From Lachnospiraceae bacterium (lineage in GTDB: Bacteria > Bacillota > Clostridia > Lachnospirales > Lachnospiraceae), in NCBI GenBank assembly GCA_910575565.1, contig CAJTFL010000004.1:248001-312000 (forward strand): DNA of 64,000 nt, written 5' to 3'. Positions 1 to 7,556 of this stretch are shown here, piece after piece (position 1 is the first letter of the stretch; each line of letters begins with the position of its first letter). The notes beneath the pieces were generated by a model. The model had not been told where the DNA came from, did not search any database, and saw nothing but the letters and a program-made list of their open reading frames with translations. The translations under genes and the position numbers were made by a program.

Positions 1-213
1 AAAAATTGCTCCACTCCAAAACTTGTCTTCAATGGGCATCTGAATCAAGCCAAATCCCCGTAAAATCAGCAAAGCAAGCTGAGGTCTTGATGCAACCTTC
101 ATCATTGCAGGATTCATCTGCAATTTCATTGTCTGCCCCAACACTTCATCTCTAATTTCCTTATTCTTTTCTATAACTAAATCTATATTCGCAGCAGTTA
201 TTAATTCACTCAT
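1..213 (-). CDS. Partial protein of unknown function downstream of an HTH gene
   Basis: The window edge cuts this gene; only the first 71 codons are present. The start ATG at 211-213 has AGGAT seven to eight bases upstream and lies 12 bp after the stop of the HTH gene, so the two are probably co-transcribed. The visible part is helical, beginning MSELITAANIDLVIEKNKEI, with a methionine-rich middle and a hydrophobic ALLILRGFGLI stretch near residues 46-56. I do not recognise the family. An HTH gene followed by a tightly spaced small gene is a common layout for toxin-antitoxin or phage-type regulatory pairs, but nothing in this fragment proves that. Confidence 0.6.
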   Translation of the reverse strand, partial: MSELITAANIDLVIEKNKEIRDEVLGQTMKLQMNPAMMKVASRPQLALLILRGFGLIQMPIEDKFWSGAIF

Positions 214-225
214 ATATGCACATCC

Positions 226-594
226 TTAATAATATATTTCACACAGATCAATAACATCAAGAAGTAGGTTATACTGTCTCTTCGCTATTTCGCTCATTTC
301 ATGTTCCAAAGAGGCATTCTGTGAAAACACTGTTGCTGTAACCGGCTTAGCTGATACAAAATGGTAAAGCAACAACTCTTCTACTGACATATTCAACACT
401 TTCAAAATCTTCTGCAGATGACGATCAAATGTACTTTTGTTATCAACAGCACCATTCAACAATCTATCTAATGTCGGACGTGATATGTCCGCCTTGCCGG
501 CAAAGGACACTTTCGTGTAACCTTTATCTCTGATACACTCTTTTAACTTTGATGCCACCAGACTTCTTTGTTCAAATAATTCATCAAACCTCAT
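226..594 (-). CDS. XRE-family helix-turn-helix protein
   Basis: A 122-residue probable DNA-binding regulator or antitoxin. Residues 14-52 read as an XRE helix-turn-helix, with the recognition-helix motif ISRPTLDRLLNG at about 37-48. The C-terminal half (LLLYHF then a helical tail) is not recognisable and may mediate dimerisation or partner binding. The start has AAGGAGG eight bases upstream, and a TATAAT box lies at 626-631 on the same strand. A 12-bp gap to the next gene suggests a two-gene operon, possibly autoregulated. The DNA is AT-rich compared with the core genes further along, in keeping with accessory origin. Confidence 0.75.
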   Translation of the reverse strand: MRFDELFEQRSLVASKLKECIRDKGYTKVSFAGKADISRPTLDRLLNGAVDNKSTFDRHLQKILKVLNMSVEELLLYHFVSAKPVTATVFSQNASLEHEMSEIAKRQYNLLLDVIDLCEIYY

Positions 595-650
595 TGTGAT
601 GACCTCCTTCTATTTTCTCACCATTATTATATGCCAAAATAGGGAATGAT

Positions 651-1184
651 TTAAGTGTTATCATTTAATTTAGCATATACATATGTGTCCTTCCAAATTG
701 GTTTTTCAGTTTCATCTTTCCAGAAATAAACATTTTTTCTAAAATAGGCTTCACGCTGAAATCCTAACGATTCAAGTAATTTCCACGAACTTTCATTAGC
801 AGGATCACACTCTGCATATATCCTATGTACGCCATTGGAAAATGCCTGTTCGATTAAGGCTTTGCAGCTTTCGGCAGCATAACCATATCCCCAATAATTT
901 CGATTAAATACATATCCCATTTCCAGTGCTTCAAAGTCACGTTTACCCATATATACATTTCCAATCATTTTATGGGAATTTTTCAATTCAACAGCAATCA
1001 TTTCAGCTGTACCAATGCGCCATTCAAGGCTTTTTTCTGTTTCGTCGAAGGTTTGCGGCTTATACGGTTCGTATCTTACCACCTCCTTATCAGATAAATA
1101 TTCAAATAAATCCTGAACATCTTCTTTTTTGTATCTTCTTAAAATTAGCCTTTCCGTTTCAGCGATAAATATTTTGTTCTCCAT
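651..1184 (-). CDS. GNAT family N-acetyltransferase (RimJ/RimL type)
   Basis: A 177-residue cytoplasmic acetyltransferase expected to move an acetyl group from acetyl-CoA to an amine. The opening IFIAETERLILRRYKKED is typical of the RimJ/RimL branch. The acetyl-CoA pyrophosphate loop is at residues 95-103 (NYWGYGYAA), followed by the alpha-4/beta-5 region CDPANESSWKLLESLGF at 126-142. Start supported by GGAG eight bases upstream. Substrate cannot be predicted: members modify ribosomal proteins, antibiotics or small amines. It sits between an HTH gene and a GyrI-like protein in an AT-rich accessory block, and could be a resistance or detoxification function. Confidence 0.9.
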   Translation of the reverse strand: MENKIFIAETERLILRRYKKEDVQDLFEYLSDKEVVRYEPYKPQTFDETEKSLEWRIGTAEMIAVELKNSHKMIGNVYMGKRDFEALEMGYVFNRNYWGYGYAAESCKALIEQAFSNGVHRIYAECDPANESSWKLLESLGFQREAYFRKNVYFWKDETEKPIWKDTYVYAKLNDNT

Positions 1185-1205
1185 GTGACACGCTCCATAA
1201 ACTAT

Positions 1206-1667
1206 TTATAACTTTCTAATTGGGAAAAACATATAATTCTTCCCTGTCTGTGGACAAGCAAAATCGTGGACTGCTCCCACTAATGGAATACCATTATCTT
1301 CCAGATATTTTATTGCCGCTGAAAAAGCAGCATTATTTTCACATTCTATGTAAATATATTCGTAGCCAGGAATAATCCATTTCGTCCAGCCATTGGGGGC
1401 TTCTGCGTCATCCCCACATTCTACTCCAGCAAGATAAAGTCCTTTGTTGAAATCTTCCCACGGATTAAATGAATGAGAGAAATCAGACATAGCTCCCCAT
1501 ATGCCGCTTATATTTCCGTTCTCATCTTTCTTAGCCAAATGCTGAACTTCTCCAAAATGAGAATTTGCATCAGCCCACAATCTTTGAATAAAACCCTCTC
1601 CGTCTAAAGTTGATCCTTCTTTTCCTATCACCACAAAAGACTCCTTTACGCACCTTTTAACTCTCAT
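1206..1667 (-). CDS. GyrI-like effector-binding domain protein
   Basis: A 153-residue single-domain protein resembling the effector-binding domain found in AraC/MerR activators and in GyrI. The signs are an early FVVIG strand, the GIWGAMSD segment, a YLAGVEC strand, and the final pattern of aromatic strand, helix and FFPIRKL. No DNA-binding domain is present, so it is probably a stand-alone small-molecule binder. I place the start at ATG 1665-1667 because GAGGAGG lies just upstream; the longer open frame to 1718 has no ribosome site. The GNAT gene follows 21 bp downstream, so they may be co-expressed. Confidence 0.75.
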   Translation of the reverse strand: MRVKRCVKESFVVIGKEGSTLDGEGFIQRLWADANSHFGEVQHLAKKDENGNISGIWGAMSDFSHSFNPWEDFNKGLYLAGVECGDDAEAPNGWTKWIIPGYEYIYIECENNAAFSAAIKYLEDNGIPLVGAVHDFACPQTGKNYMFFPIRKL

Positions 1668-1785
1668 AATTTCCTCCTCAAATTCCGATTGTGATTTGAT
1701 GATTTTTAAGGGAAACATTAGCTATTATATTTTGTTATTAAAATCTCCGCTAACCCTTGAAAACACTAAGTTTATCGTAGGTGAG

Positions 1786-1864
1786 CTTTCCCTTATAGTT
1801 TCCCTCATGTTATATCTTCCCACAAGGCATTACGAATCCTGATAAGGGAAAAAATGAGGGAAAC
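1786..1864. repeat. Paired inverted motifs in an intergenic gap
   Basis: Between the GyrI-like gene and the DUF6061 gene, GTTTCCCTCAT (1798-1808) has an exact inverted copy ATGAGGGAAAC at 1854-1864. The neighbouring TTTCCCTTAT has an inverted copy ATAAGGGAAA just before it. The order of the blocks is swapped, so this is not one simple hairpin. It could be a recombination or regulator site. The rest of 1668-1957 shows nothing else recognisable. Confidence 0.5.
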
Positions 1865-1957
1865 AAAATCACATAAAACATTATAACACATAATATACGG
1901 GAATTGGTAAACTGATTGAAATGCTTTCAAAAAATCAATGAAAATAGGACAGATAAA

Positions 1958-2197
1958 ATGAATATGATTTATGCGACATACAATATCTACCATAACAGCA
2001 TTGACATATACACCTATGCGGGTTACTTTTTACGAATAGACTGCAACAAGGCAGAAGAAGGGTTAAAAACCACTCCCAGCTCTGAATGTGCCTTAAATGC
2101 TCTGGCAATAGATGAACCACTTGAATATGCAAGATTGTACCTTGAAGGAAACATACAGATGTGGGTGGATGCGGAAGACAGTCTTGAACTGTGGTAA
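1958..2197 (+). CDS. DUF6061-like small protein
   Basis: A 79-residue protein resembling DUF6061, a small family of unknown function in gut Clostridia. Visible features are an N-terminal beta strand pair (MIYATYNIYHNSIDIYTYAG), a middle variable part, and the conserved-looking DEPLEYARLYLEGNIQMWVD close to the C terminus. The start ATG at 1958 has a weak AGGAC eight to twelve bases upstream. An in-frame ATG at 1916 would add 14 residues but has no ribosome site. It converges with the KilA-N gene across a perfect palindrome. Function unknown. Confidence 0.6.
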   Translation: MNMIYATYNIYHNSIDIYTYAGYFLRIDCNKAEEGLKTTPSSECALNALAIDEPLEYARLYLEGNIQMWVDAEDSLELW

Positions 2198-2198
2198 T

Positions 2199-2228
2199 TT
2201 TAATTCCCCCGAATTCGGGGGAATTAAA
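2199..2228. terminator. Perfect 30-bp palindrome between convergent genes
   Basis: An exact inverted repeat with arms TTTAATTCCCCC and GGGGGAATTAAA around GAATTC. It begins just after the DUF6061 stop and ends immediately before the stop of the convergent KilA-N gene. With a G/C core and A/T ends it should act as a bidirectional intrinsic terminator. Confidence 0.7.
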
Positions 2229-3029
2229 TCACTTCAAAATCTTTGTAGTCTGTTCTTCCAAAATTAACATTTGATGTATGGCAATCTTGTTAAGCTTTAT
2301 TAAGCGTTCTTTCTGGTTCAGCCCATCTTCAATCAGGACTGCATTGATATTTTCCATATTTGACAGGCATATCAATTCATTTATACTCACATAATCCCTG
2401 ATATTGCCTTTTTTATCCGAGTTCTTATCCCGCCATTGTTTAGCTGTCATACCAAATAATGCCATATTCAACACATCAGCTTCAGATGCGTAAATAATAG
2501 AGGTTTGCTGTGGCGTAAGTTCCGGCGGAATAAGATTAACCTTAATGGCATCTGTATGTATCCGATAGTTTATTTTTGCCAATTCCCTCTTGGCGCTCCA
2601 TCCAAGCAAAGCTTGTTCTTCTTTCTTTAACCGCTCAAATTCCTTGATAAGGTATAATTTGAATTGTGGAGACACCCAGCTTGCAAATTCAAACGCAATA
2701 TCTTTATATGCGTATGTACCGCCATACCGTCCCGCTTTTGCCACAATCCCCTTTGAATTTGTACGGAATACCCATTGCTTAACCGACATAATAAAACGGT
2801 TTAACCCTGCCTCCAACATGATTTCTTCATAGGCGGTAACATTGAAGTCTGTATTATACATTTCTTCCCATATTCCAAGAAATTCTATTGTGTTCTTGTT
2901 ACGCAACCATTTTTCTATCAGGGCAGGTCCGTTGTCAATTTTTCTTACCATATCCGTTAAAGAGATATAATCATCTTCCTCGATCTGTAAGACTTATATC
3001 TCTGTTCCGTCAACATTTAGTTTTCCCAT
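2229..3029 (-). pseudogene. KilA-N domain protein interrupted by a stop codon at codon 12
   Basis: The frame from ATG 3027-3029 reads MGKLNVDGTEI, then TAA (2994-2996), then VLQIEEDDYISLTDMVRKID in the same frame. That is the expected continuous start of a KilA-N protein. The strong ribosome site (AAGGAAGGA, seven bases before the ATG) belongs to this upstream start. The ATG at 2951, which would give a 240-residue protein, has no good ribosome site and loses the first strands of the domain. The remainder is intact: the KilA-N core (RNTIEFLGIWEE, GLNRFIM, GRYGGTYAYKDIAFEFASW) and a helical tail with LIPPELTPQQ. KilA-N proteins are phage-type DNA-binding proteins. It is probably inactivated, or expressed weakly by reinitiation. 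Assembly error is possible. Confidence 0.65.
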
Positions 3030-3084
3030 GTGGCAGTCCTTCCTTCGTTCATTAAGCAATAGATCACGATAGCCTGTTGTACTT

Positions 3085-3789
3085 CTAACAAATTTTTCTT
3101 AAACTGATATCCCTAAATACCTGCACTCCTTCCATTTCGTATCCTTTTGGACAGCATTGTGACAATTCAAATCCCAAAACATTCGCCGCCCCCTTCCATG
3201 AAAGACCAATATTGCCGGATTTTCCTCTGGTGCATTCTGTATAGTTTTCTGTATCCGCTATTCTATTTAATTTATTACCCTTTAAAGAATATTCAAGAAT
3301 ACTGTCATAATTGAATATTAAAAACGTATCTGCTTCTGTCTTAAAAATACCGCAACAACCGCCGATTTTCTTTCGATGGCCGCATCTTGTCCGCAAATCA
3401 AATACAGACAAAGAATCCGCATTATGATTTCCAAGCAAAAAAATGCCTTCCCCATCCGAATTCACATAATCTGTATAGCGGGGAATTCTTTCTTTATATT
3501 CATCCGCAATCGTCAAATCACTTCTATGCAGTTTTAATATTCTCTTGTTCAAAAAAACATATATATATTCTTTATCGCAATAAATGCATCGAGCGCCATC
3601 CCTTATCAAAATGTTCGACTGTTCTTTTCCTGTCTCAATAGACAATTTTCTAAATCGCATACTGGAAAATGTAGAATGCAAGCCGTCTGAAACATAAAAA
3701 ACAGATTTATCAAAAGGGTCTATTTGAGGCAGCATTACACCATCTATGCTATTTTTCATTTGAATTGTCCATTTTTGATTAACGCACAT
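3085..3789 (-). CDS. Unknown protein with repeated strand pattern, possibly a beta-propeller
   Basis: A 234-residue protein I cannot assign. Short repeating units such as SVFYVSDG, YIYVFLNKRILKLHRSDL, GIFLLGNHNADSLSVFDLRT and DTFLIFNYDSILEYSL resemble propeller blades in which each unit recalls a displayed or stored value. There is no signal peptide or membrane segment from the chosen start. I use ATG 3787-3789 because AAAAGGAG is six bases upstream. The longer frame to 3897 runs into a dispersed inverted repeat (3844-3940), so its extra 36 residues are probably not real. There are several Cys residues (IYC, GGCCG, QCCPKG). No functional context. Confidence 0.55.
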   Translation of the reverse strand: MCVNQKWTIQMKNSIDGVMLPQIDPFDKSVFYVSDGLHSTFSSMRFRKLSIETGKEQSNILIRDGARCIYCDKEYIYVFLNKRILKLHRSDLTIADEYKERIPRYTDYVNSDGEGIFLLGNHNADSLSVFDLRTRCGHRKKIGGCCGIFKTEADTFLIFNYDSILEYSLKGNKLNRIADTENYTECTRGKSGNIGLSWKGAANVLGFELSQCCPKGYEMEGVQVFRDISLRKIC

Positions 3790-3843
3790 AGATTTCTCCT
3801 TTTGATAACATAGCTTTCTGCCATGAACGCGCCTCCAAGCCAA

Positions 3844-3940
3844 AGAGACTGTCGCAAAACCGCAGATTCCCGCAATATATAGATTAGATATTCCCATAAA
3901 TTCACTATATATTGGTGCACAGCGTTTTGCAACAGCCTCT
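3844..3940. repeat. Dispersed inverted-repeat element, family 1, copy 1
   Basis: About 97 bp with inverted ends AGAGACTGTCGCAAAAC and GTTTTGCAACAGCCTCT, and an inner palindrome CAATATATAG / CTATATATTGG. A homologous copy is at 17106-17204 and a larger relative at 34405-34616. It contains no gene and behaves like a MITE. Confidence 0.75.
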
Positions 3941-4026
3941 TCATATCATCTCAAAATCTTTTACAAAATCCCATATCCTTATAAAATCTATTTTGAATCT
4001 TCCGATTGTCATCACCAGGCCTTATC

Positions 4027-4863
4027 TCACAGCGCAATCACAATCCCCCCGTCATTTGCGTATACCGTCGCCACCCCGGCTGTCTCGGTAATCACAATAT
4101 CCTTATAGCTGCCCCGTTTTTCCATCTCCTCACGGACAAACTGCGCCCGATCCGGGCAGTTGCAGTGGGCGATCACCAGCGTCCGGTCTTTCGTATCTTC
4201 CACCACGCTTACCGCATAGTCGCACATCTTCTGCAAAGCCTTTGAAATCCCCCTGGCCTGGTTAACCTTGATGATCACGCCTGAATTCGCCGACATCACC
4301 GGCTTAATGTTCAATGTGGTGGCAAAAAAGGCCTGCAGGCCGCTTAACCTTCCGTTCTTCCGCAGATAATCCAGGGATTCCAGCACAAAACAGGTCTTCA
4401 TGTCATCCCGGTAAGCCGTGGCACGCTTTGCAATCTCCTCAAACGGCAGCCCTTGCTCACACAGATCCTGGATATACATCGCCAGGTTCAATTCACCCGC
4501 CGACGCGGAATGAGAGCTAAGGACGCAGATATTCTTCGGCCCATGCTCTTCCTCATAAAGCTCCTTTCCCACCACGGCGCTGTTATAGCTTCCGCTTAAA
4601 TGCTCCGACAGGCAGATCACAAAAATATTTTCCTCCGGACACCCGTAGGCTTCCTTAAAAAGCTCCGGCGACGGGCAGGCCGTCTTCGGGCACTCCGGGC
4701 TGGACTGCATCAGGCGGATAAACGCCTTTTGGTCAAAGCTCTTATCATCCACCACCGTCGCCTGTCCCACCTGCAGCGTCAGGGGGATAATCTGGTAATG
4801 CCCGTCCTTCCTTAATTCCTCCGTTAAATCCAAACAGCTGTCGCCGATAATCTTATATGTCAT
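4027..4863 (-). CDS. DegV family fatty-acid-binding protein
   Basis: A 278-residue DegV protein. Family members bind a fatty acid in a deep pocket, and FakB proteins present it to a fatty-acid kinase for phospholipid synthesis. The diagnostic N-terminal strand IIGDSCLDLT, the TACPSPELF loop (TSxPS-like) and LSGSYNSA are present, as are the later YLRKNGRLSG and LNIKPV segments. Start set at ATG 4861-4863, preceded by GGGAGGA; a longer frame to 4947 runs through the promoter. No FakA kinase gene is nearby, so the partner must be encoded elsewhere. Substrate chain type cannot be read from the sequence. Confidence 0.92.
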   Translation of the reverse strand: MTYKIIGDSCLDLTEELRKDGHYQIIPLTLQVGQATVVDDKSFDQKAFIRLMQSSPECPKTACPSPELFKEAYGCPEENIFVICLSEHLSGSYNSAVVGKELYEEEHGPKNICVLSSHSASAGELNLAMYIQDLCEQGLPFEEIAKRATAYRDDMKTCFVLESLDYLRKNGRLSGLQAFFATTLNIKPVMSANSGVIIKVNQARGISKALQKMCDYAVSVVEDTKDRTLVIAHCNCPDRAQFVREEMEKRGSYKDIVITETAGVATVYANDGGIVIAL

Positions 4864-4909
4864 AATATCCTCCCACCGTTTCCATATCACCTGGTTTTGA
4901 TTACTACTT

Positions 4910-4938
4910 ATTATAGCATTATCTTTTTCCATTTTCAA
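4910..4938 (-). promoter_or_regulatory. Sigma-A promoter of the degV-like gene
   Basis: On the minus strand TTGAAA (4933-4938) and TATAAT (4910-4915) are separated by 17 bp. The start codon is about 45 bp downstream. No operator-like repeat is visible. Confidence 0.7.
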
Positions 4939-5062
4939 TCTTTTCATACTGGATTTTATGTGATATACTCAAGTAAGCAGTGGGCAGGCCGGGCTTTAGT
5001 CCGCACTGTGGGTTCTCCCGCCGCTCCCTGCAAAGCTGAAAAAAGCCAGAAGGAGAATTGCT

Positions 5063-5191
5063 ATGGGATTTTTAGCTGCATTTTTCGGTTCCATCATCCT
5101 GTTAGCGCTTTTTGTTGTAGCCGTTACCATATCCACCGTAAGCAGCTGCCTGGGGGCTATCGCTGACGACTTAAACGAAGACAAAGGCTGA
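5063..5191 (+). CDS. Small single-pass membrane peptide, 42 residues
   Basis: A short frame not covered by usual length cut-offs. It starts at ATG 5063 with AGAAGGAG seven bases upstream, and ends at TGA 5189-5191. The product has one hydrophobic helix (residues 3-30, including ILLALFVVAVTISTV) and an acidic tail ADDLNEDKG. An extended -10 element (TGATATACT, 4961-4969) lies about 90 bp upstream, and a bidirectional terminator follows directly, making this a complete monocistronic unit. Function unknown; small membrane peptides of this kind often modulate a larger membrane protein or respond to envelope stress. Confidence 0.65.
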   Translation: MGFLAAFFGSIILLALFVVAVTISTVSSCLGAIADDLNEDKG

Positions 5192-5208
5192 CGGCTGGTG
5201 AACCAGCT

Positions 5209-5261
5209 AAAAAGGGCTGCCCCGTTAAGCAGATGCTTAATGAGGCAGCCTCTTTCTTTAT
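5209..5261. terminator. Bidirectional intrinsic terminator
   Basis: Stem GGGCTGCC...GGCAGCC, extended by a partly paired GTTAAGCA/TGCTTAAT interior. On the plus strand it is followed by TCTTTCTTTATT and ends the 42-residue gene. On the minus strand the stem is followed by CCTTTTT and ends htpG. Confidence 0.8.
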
Positions 5262-5281
5262 TATATCAAAATCTACTGTCC

Positions 5282-5315
5282 GTTCAGCCGCGCCATTCGC
5301 AAAACCGCGCTTACG
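5282..5315. repeat. 34-bp dispersed repeat, copy 1
   Basis: This stretch, beginning GTTCAGCCGCGCCATTCGCA and ending TTACG, recurs almost exactly at 43264-43298. The copies differ by one substitution and one inserted base. It lies just beyond the end of htpG and overlaps its last codons. Role unknown. Confidence 0.6.
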
Positions 5316-7320
5316 CGTTCTCATCAGCCAAAATCATCATGATCTCATTGCTGCGGGCGATAAACCAAGTCATCCTCTCCGCGGACAAGCTGCCATGGCT
5401 TAATTTCGCCAAATCATACAGCTGCTCACAGATCTTTCCCGTATTCTCCCCATCCGGATGGTTCAGCACATACTGCACCAGGGGATGATTCGTATTCACA
5501 ATCAAGCTTTCCCCGCTGCCGCCAAACATGGAGGGATCCATGCCAGGCATACTGTACATCTTCATCATGTCCTGCATCCTTCTGGATTCCTCGGACACGG
5601 TGATCATGGAAGCCACTGCGGCATCCTTTAATTTCTCCGCCTTCACTTCCAGCTTGTCATTATTTAACGCCTTCTTAAAGGCCCCGGCTAATGCCTCCTG
5701 ATCGGCCTTGTCCTTTTCCTCATCCTTTTCGCCGGACTCTTCCTTAAAGATCTCGCTTACATCCGAATCGATCCGCAGGAACTTCAAATCCTGATTTTTC
5801 TGCTCCATCTGGCTGATAAAAGGATTATCGATATTATGGGTCAGGATTACCGCATCCAGGCCTTCCTTCTTAAACATATTGATATACTGGCTCTGTTCCT
5901 TCTCATCCGTCACATAGAATACCTTGTTGGGATGCTTCTCCTTGTTCTCCTCCAGGCACTCCGGCAGGGTTAAATACTTCCCTTCTAAGTTCTTAAAGAT
6001 AATATACTCCTTCATCTTCTCCTGGAACTTCTCATCCTTAATGCAGCCAAACTTAATGAAGGGGTTAATATCATCCCAATACTTCTCATAGGATTCCCGG
6101 TCAGTCTTGCACATCCCGGACAGCTTGTCCGCCACCTTCTTGGTGATATAATCGGAAATCTTCTTCACAAAGCCGTCATTCTGCAGGGCGGAACGGGACA
6201 CGTTCAGCGGCAGATCCGGGCAGTCAATCACGCCCTTTAACAGCATGAAGAACTCGGGGATCACTTCCTTAATGTTATCGGCAATAAATACCTGGTTGTT
6301 GTACAGCTTGATCGTCCCTTCCAGGCTGTCATACTCCATGTTAATCTTAGGGAAGTACAGAATTCCCTTTAAGTTAAAGGGATAGTCCATATTTAAGTGG
6401 ATCCAGAACAGTGGCTCCTTGTAATCCATAAATACCTTGCGGTAAAATTCCTTGTACTCCTCCTCGGTGCACTCGTTGGGATGCTTGTTCCATAAAGGAT
6501 GGATATCGTTTAATGCCACCGGACGCTTTAAAATCTTATACTTTTCCTTAGCCGGGGAAACTTCCACCACTTCCTTGGTTCCGTCTTCCTTCTCCTTCTC
6601 CTCGGTCTTCGCTTCTTCCACAATGGTTTCCACGATGGTGTCCTTATCCGTCAGCTCGTCCTTCTCAATGGTTTCATACTGAGGGCCTTCCGCGCTGTTG
6701 TCTAAGAAAATCGGGGTGGGCATAAAAGAGCAGTACTTCTCCAGCACTTCCCTTGCCCGGTATTCATTGGAAAATTCCGTGCTGTCTTCATTTAAGTAAA
6801 GGGTAATCCGGGTCCCGATGCCTTCCTTGTCCCCGTCGCTCATCTCAAAGGAAGTGCCGCCTTCGGATTCCCAGTGTACTGCCTTGGCATCTTTCTGGTA
6901 GGACAGGGTATCGATGGCTACCTTATCCGCCACCATAAACGCCGAATAAAAGCCTAAGCCAAAATGGCCAATGATCTGATCCTCGTTGGCCTTGTCCTTA
7001 TACTTCTCCATAAAGGCCTGCGCCCCGGAAAAGGCAATCTGGTTAATGTACTCATCCACTTCCCCCTCCGTCATCCCAAGGCCATTATCCTCAAAAACAA
7101 TACTCTTATCGTTAGGGTTTACCGTAATCTGGATCTTGTACTCCATATCCTCCGGCTTTTCAAATTCCCCCATCAGCTCCAGCTTTTTCAGCTTCGTAAT
7201 GGCGTCGCAGCCATTGGAAACCAGCTCCCGATAGAAAATATCGTGGTCGGAATAAAGCCACTTTTTAATAATCGGGAATATGTTCTCGCTGTTAATGGAT
7301 AAACTACCTGACTTTGCCAT
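5311..7320 (-). CDS. htpG: Hsp90-family chaperone HtpG
   Basis: A 669-residue bacterial Hsp90, an ATP-driven dimeric cytosolic chaperone. The GHKL ATPase domain carries the N-box ELVSNGCDA, the DNGLGM Mg/ATP loop and the lid motif GHFGLGFYSAF. The middle domain includes LYNNQVFIADN and LPLNVSRSALQND. The C-terminal dimerisation domain ends at SNEIMMILADENA. A charged Lys/Glu-rich linker near residues 235-265 makes the protein somewhat longer than E. coli HtpG. The ATG at 7318-7320 is chosen; a TTG two codons upstream is better spaced from AGGAG and may be used instead. A sigma-A promoter and a perfect CIRCE lie upstream, so HrcA control is expected. Confidence 0.97.
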   Translation of the reverse strand: MAKSGSLSINSENIFPIIKKWLYSDHDIFYRELVSNGCDAITKLKKLELMGEFEKPEDMEYKIQITVNPNDKSIVFEDNGLGMTEGEVDEYINQIAFSGAQAFMEKYKDKANEDQIIGHFGLGFYSAFMVADKVAIDTLSYQKDAKAVHWESEGGTSFEMSDGDKEGIGTRITLYLNEDSTEFSNEYRAREVLEKYCSFMPTPIFLDNSAEGPQYETIEKDELTDKDTIVETIVEEAKTEEKEKEDGTKEVVEVSPAKEKYKILKRPVALNDIHPLWNKHPNECTEEEYKEFYRKVFMDYKEPLFWIHLNMDYPFNLKGILYFPKINMEYDSLEGTIKLYNNQVFIADNIKEVIPEFFMLLKGVIDCPDLPLNVSRSALQNDGFVKKISDYITKKVADKLSGMCKTDRESYEKYWDDINPFIKFGCIKDEKFQEKMKEYIIFKNLEGKYLTLPECLEENKEKHPNKVFYVTDEKEQSQYINMFKKEGLDAVILTHNIDNPFISQMEQKNQDLKFLRIDSDVSEIFKEESGEKDEEKDKADQEALAGAFKKALNNDKLEVKAEKLKDAAVASMITVSEESRRMQDMMKMYSMPGMDPSMFGGSGESLIVNTNHPLVQYVLNHPDGENTGKICEQLYDLAKLSHGSLSAERMTWFIARSNEIMMILADENA

Positions 7321-7461
7321 AATCAATCAGCACTCCTTTTCTGTCTTTTCGGCTTAAATTATTGTTTCCGCAGCTTTGCGGGGTTTACCGCCATGGGGTT
7401 CCACAAATGCCCAGACCCGCCGGACCGCTGCGGATTCCTTTCTTTAATCTCCTCGTTCCCT

Positions 7462-7490
7462 ATTCTAATACAGCTAGAACAAAAAGTCAA
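7462..7490 (-). promoter_or_regulatory. Sigma-A promoter of htpG
   Basis: On the minus strand TTGACT (7485-7490) and TAGAAT (7462-7467) are spaced by 17 bp. The predicted transcript has a leader of about 135 nt before the htpG start. Confidence 0.8.
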
Positions 7491-7497
7491 TACGAAA

Positions 7498-7524
7498 TTA
7501 GCACTCATTTTTAATGAGTGCTAA
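7498..7524. promoter_or_regulatory. CIRCE operator (HrcA binding site)
   Basis: The exact consensus TTAGCACTC, nine bases, GAGTGCTAA. It ends eight bases upstream of the htpG -35 box on the transcribed strand. HrcA bound here should repress htpG until heat or misfolding stress. CIRCE is best known on groESL and dnaK operons; here the only downstream gene in the right orientation is htpG. Confidence 0.93.
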
Positions 7525-7556
7525 TAACAGGTGATGGTTATCTGCGCGGCAGTACA

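Noticed and set aside
1-3900. Integrated prophage
   Set aside because: Apart from an HTH protein and a broken KilA-N gene there are no integrase, terminase or structural genes in view.
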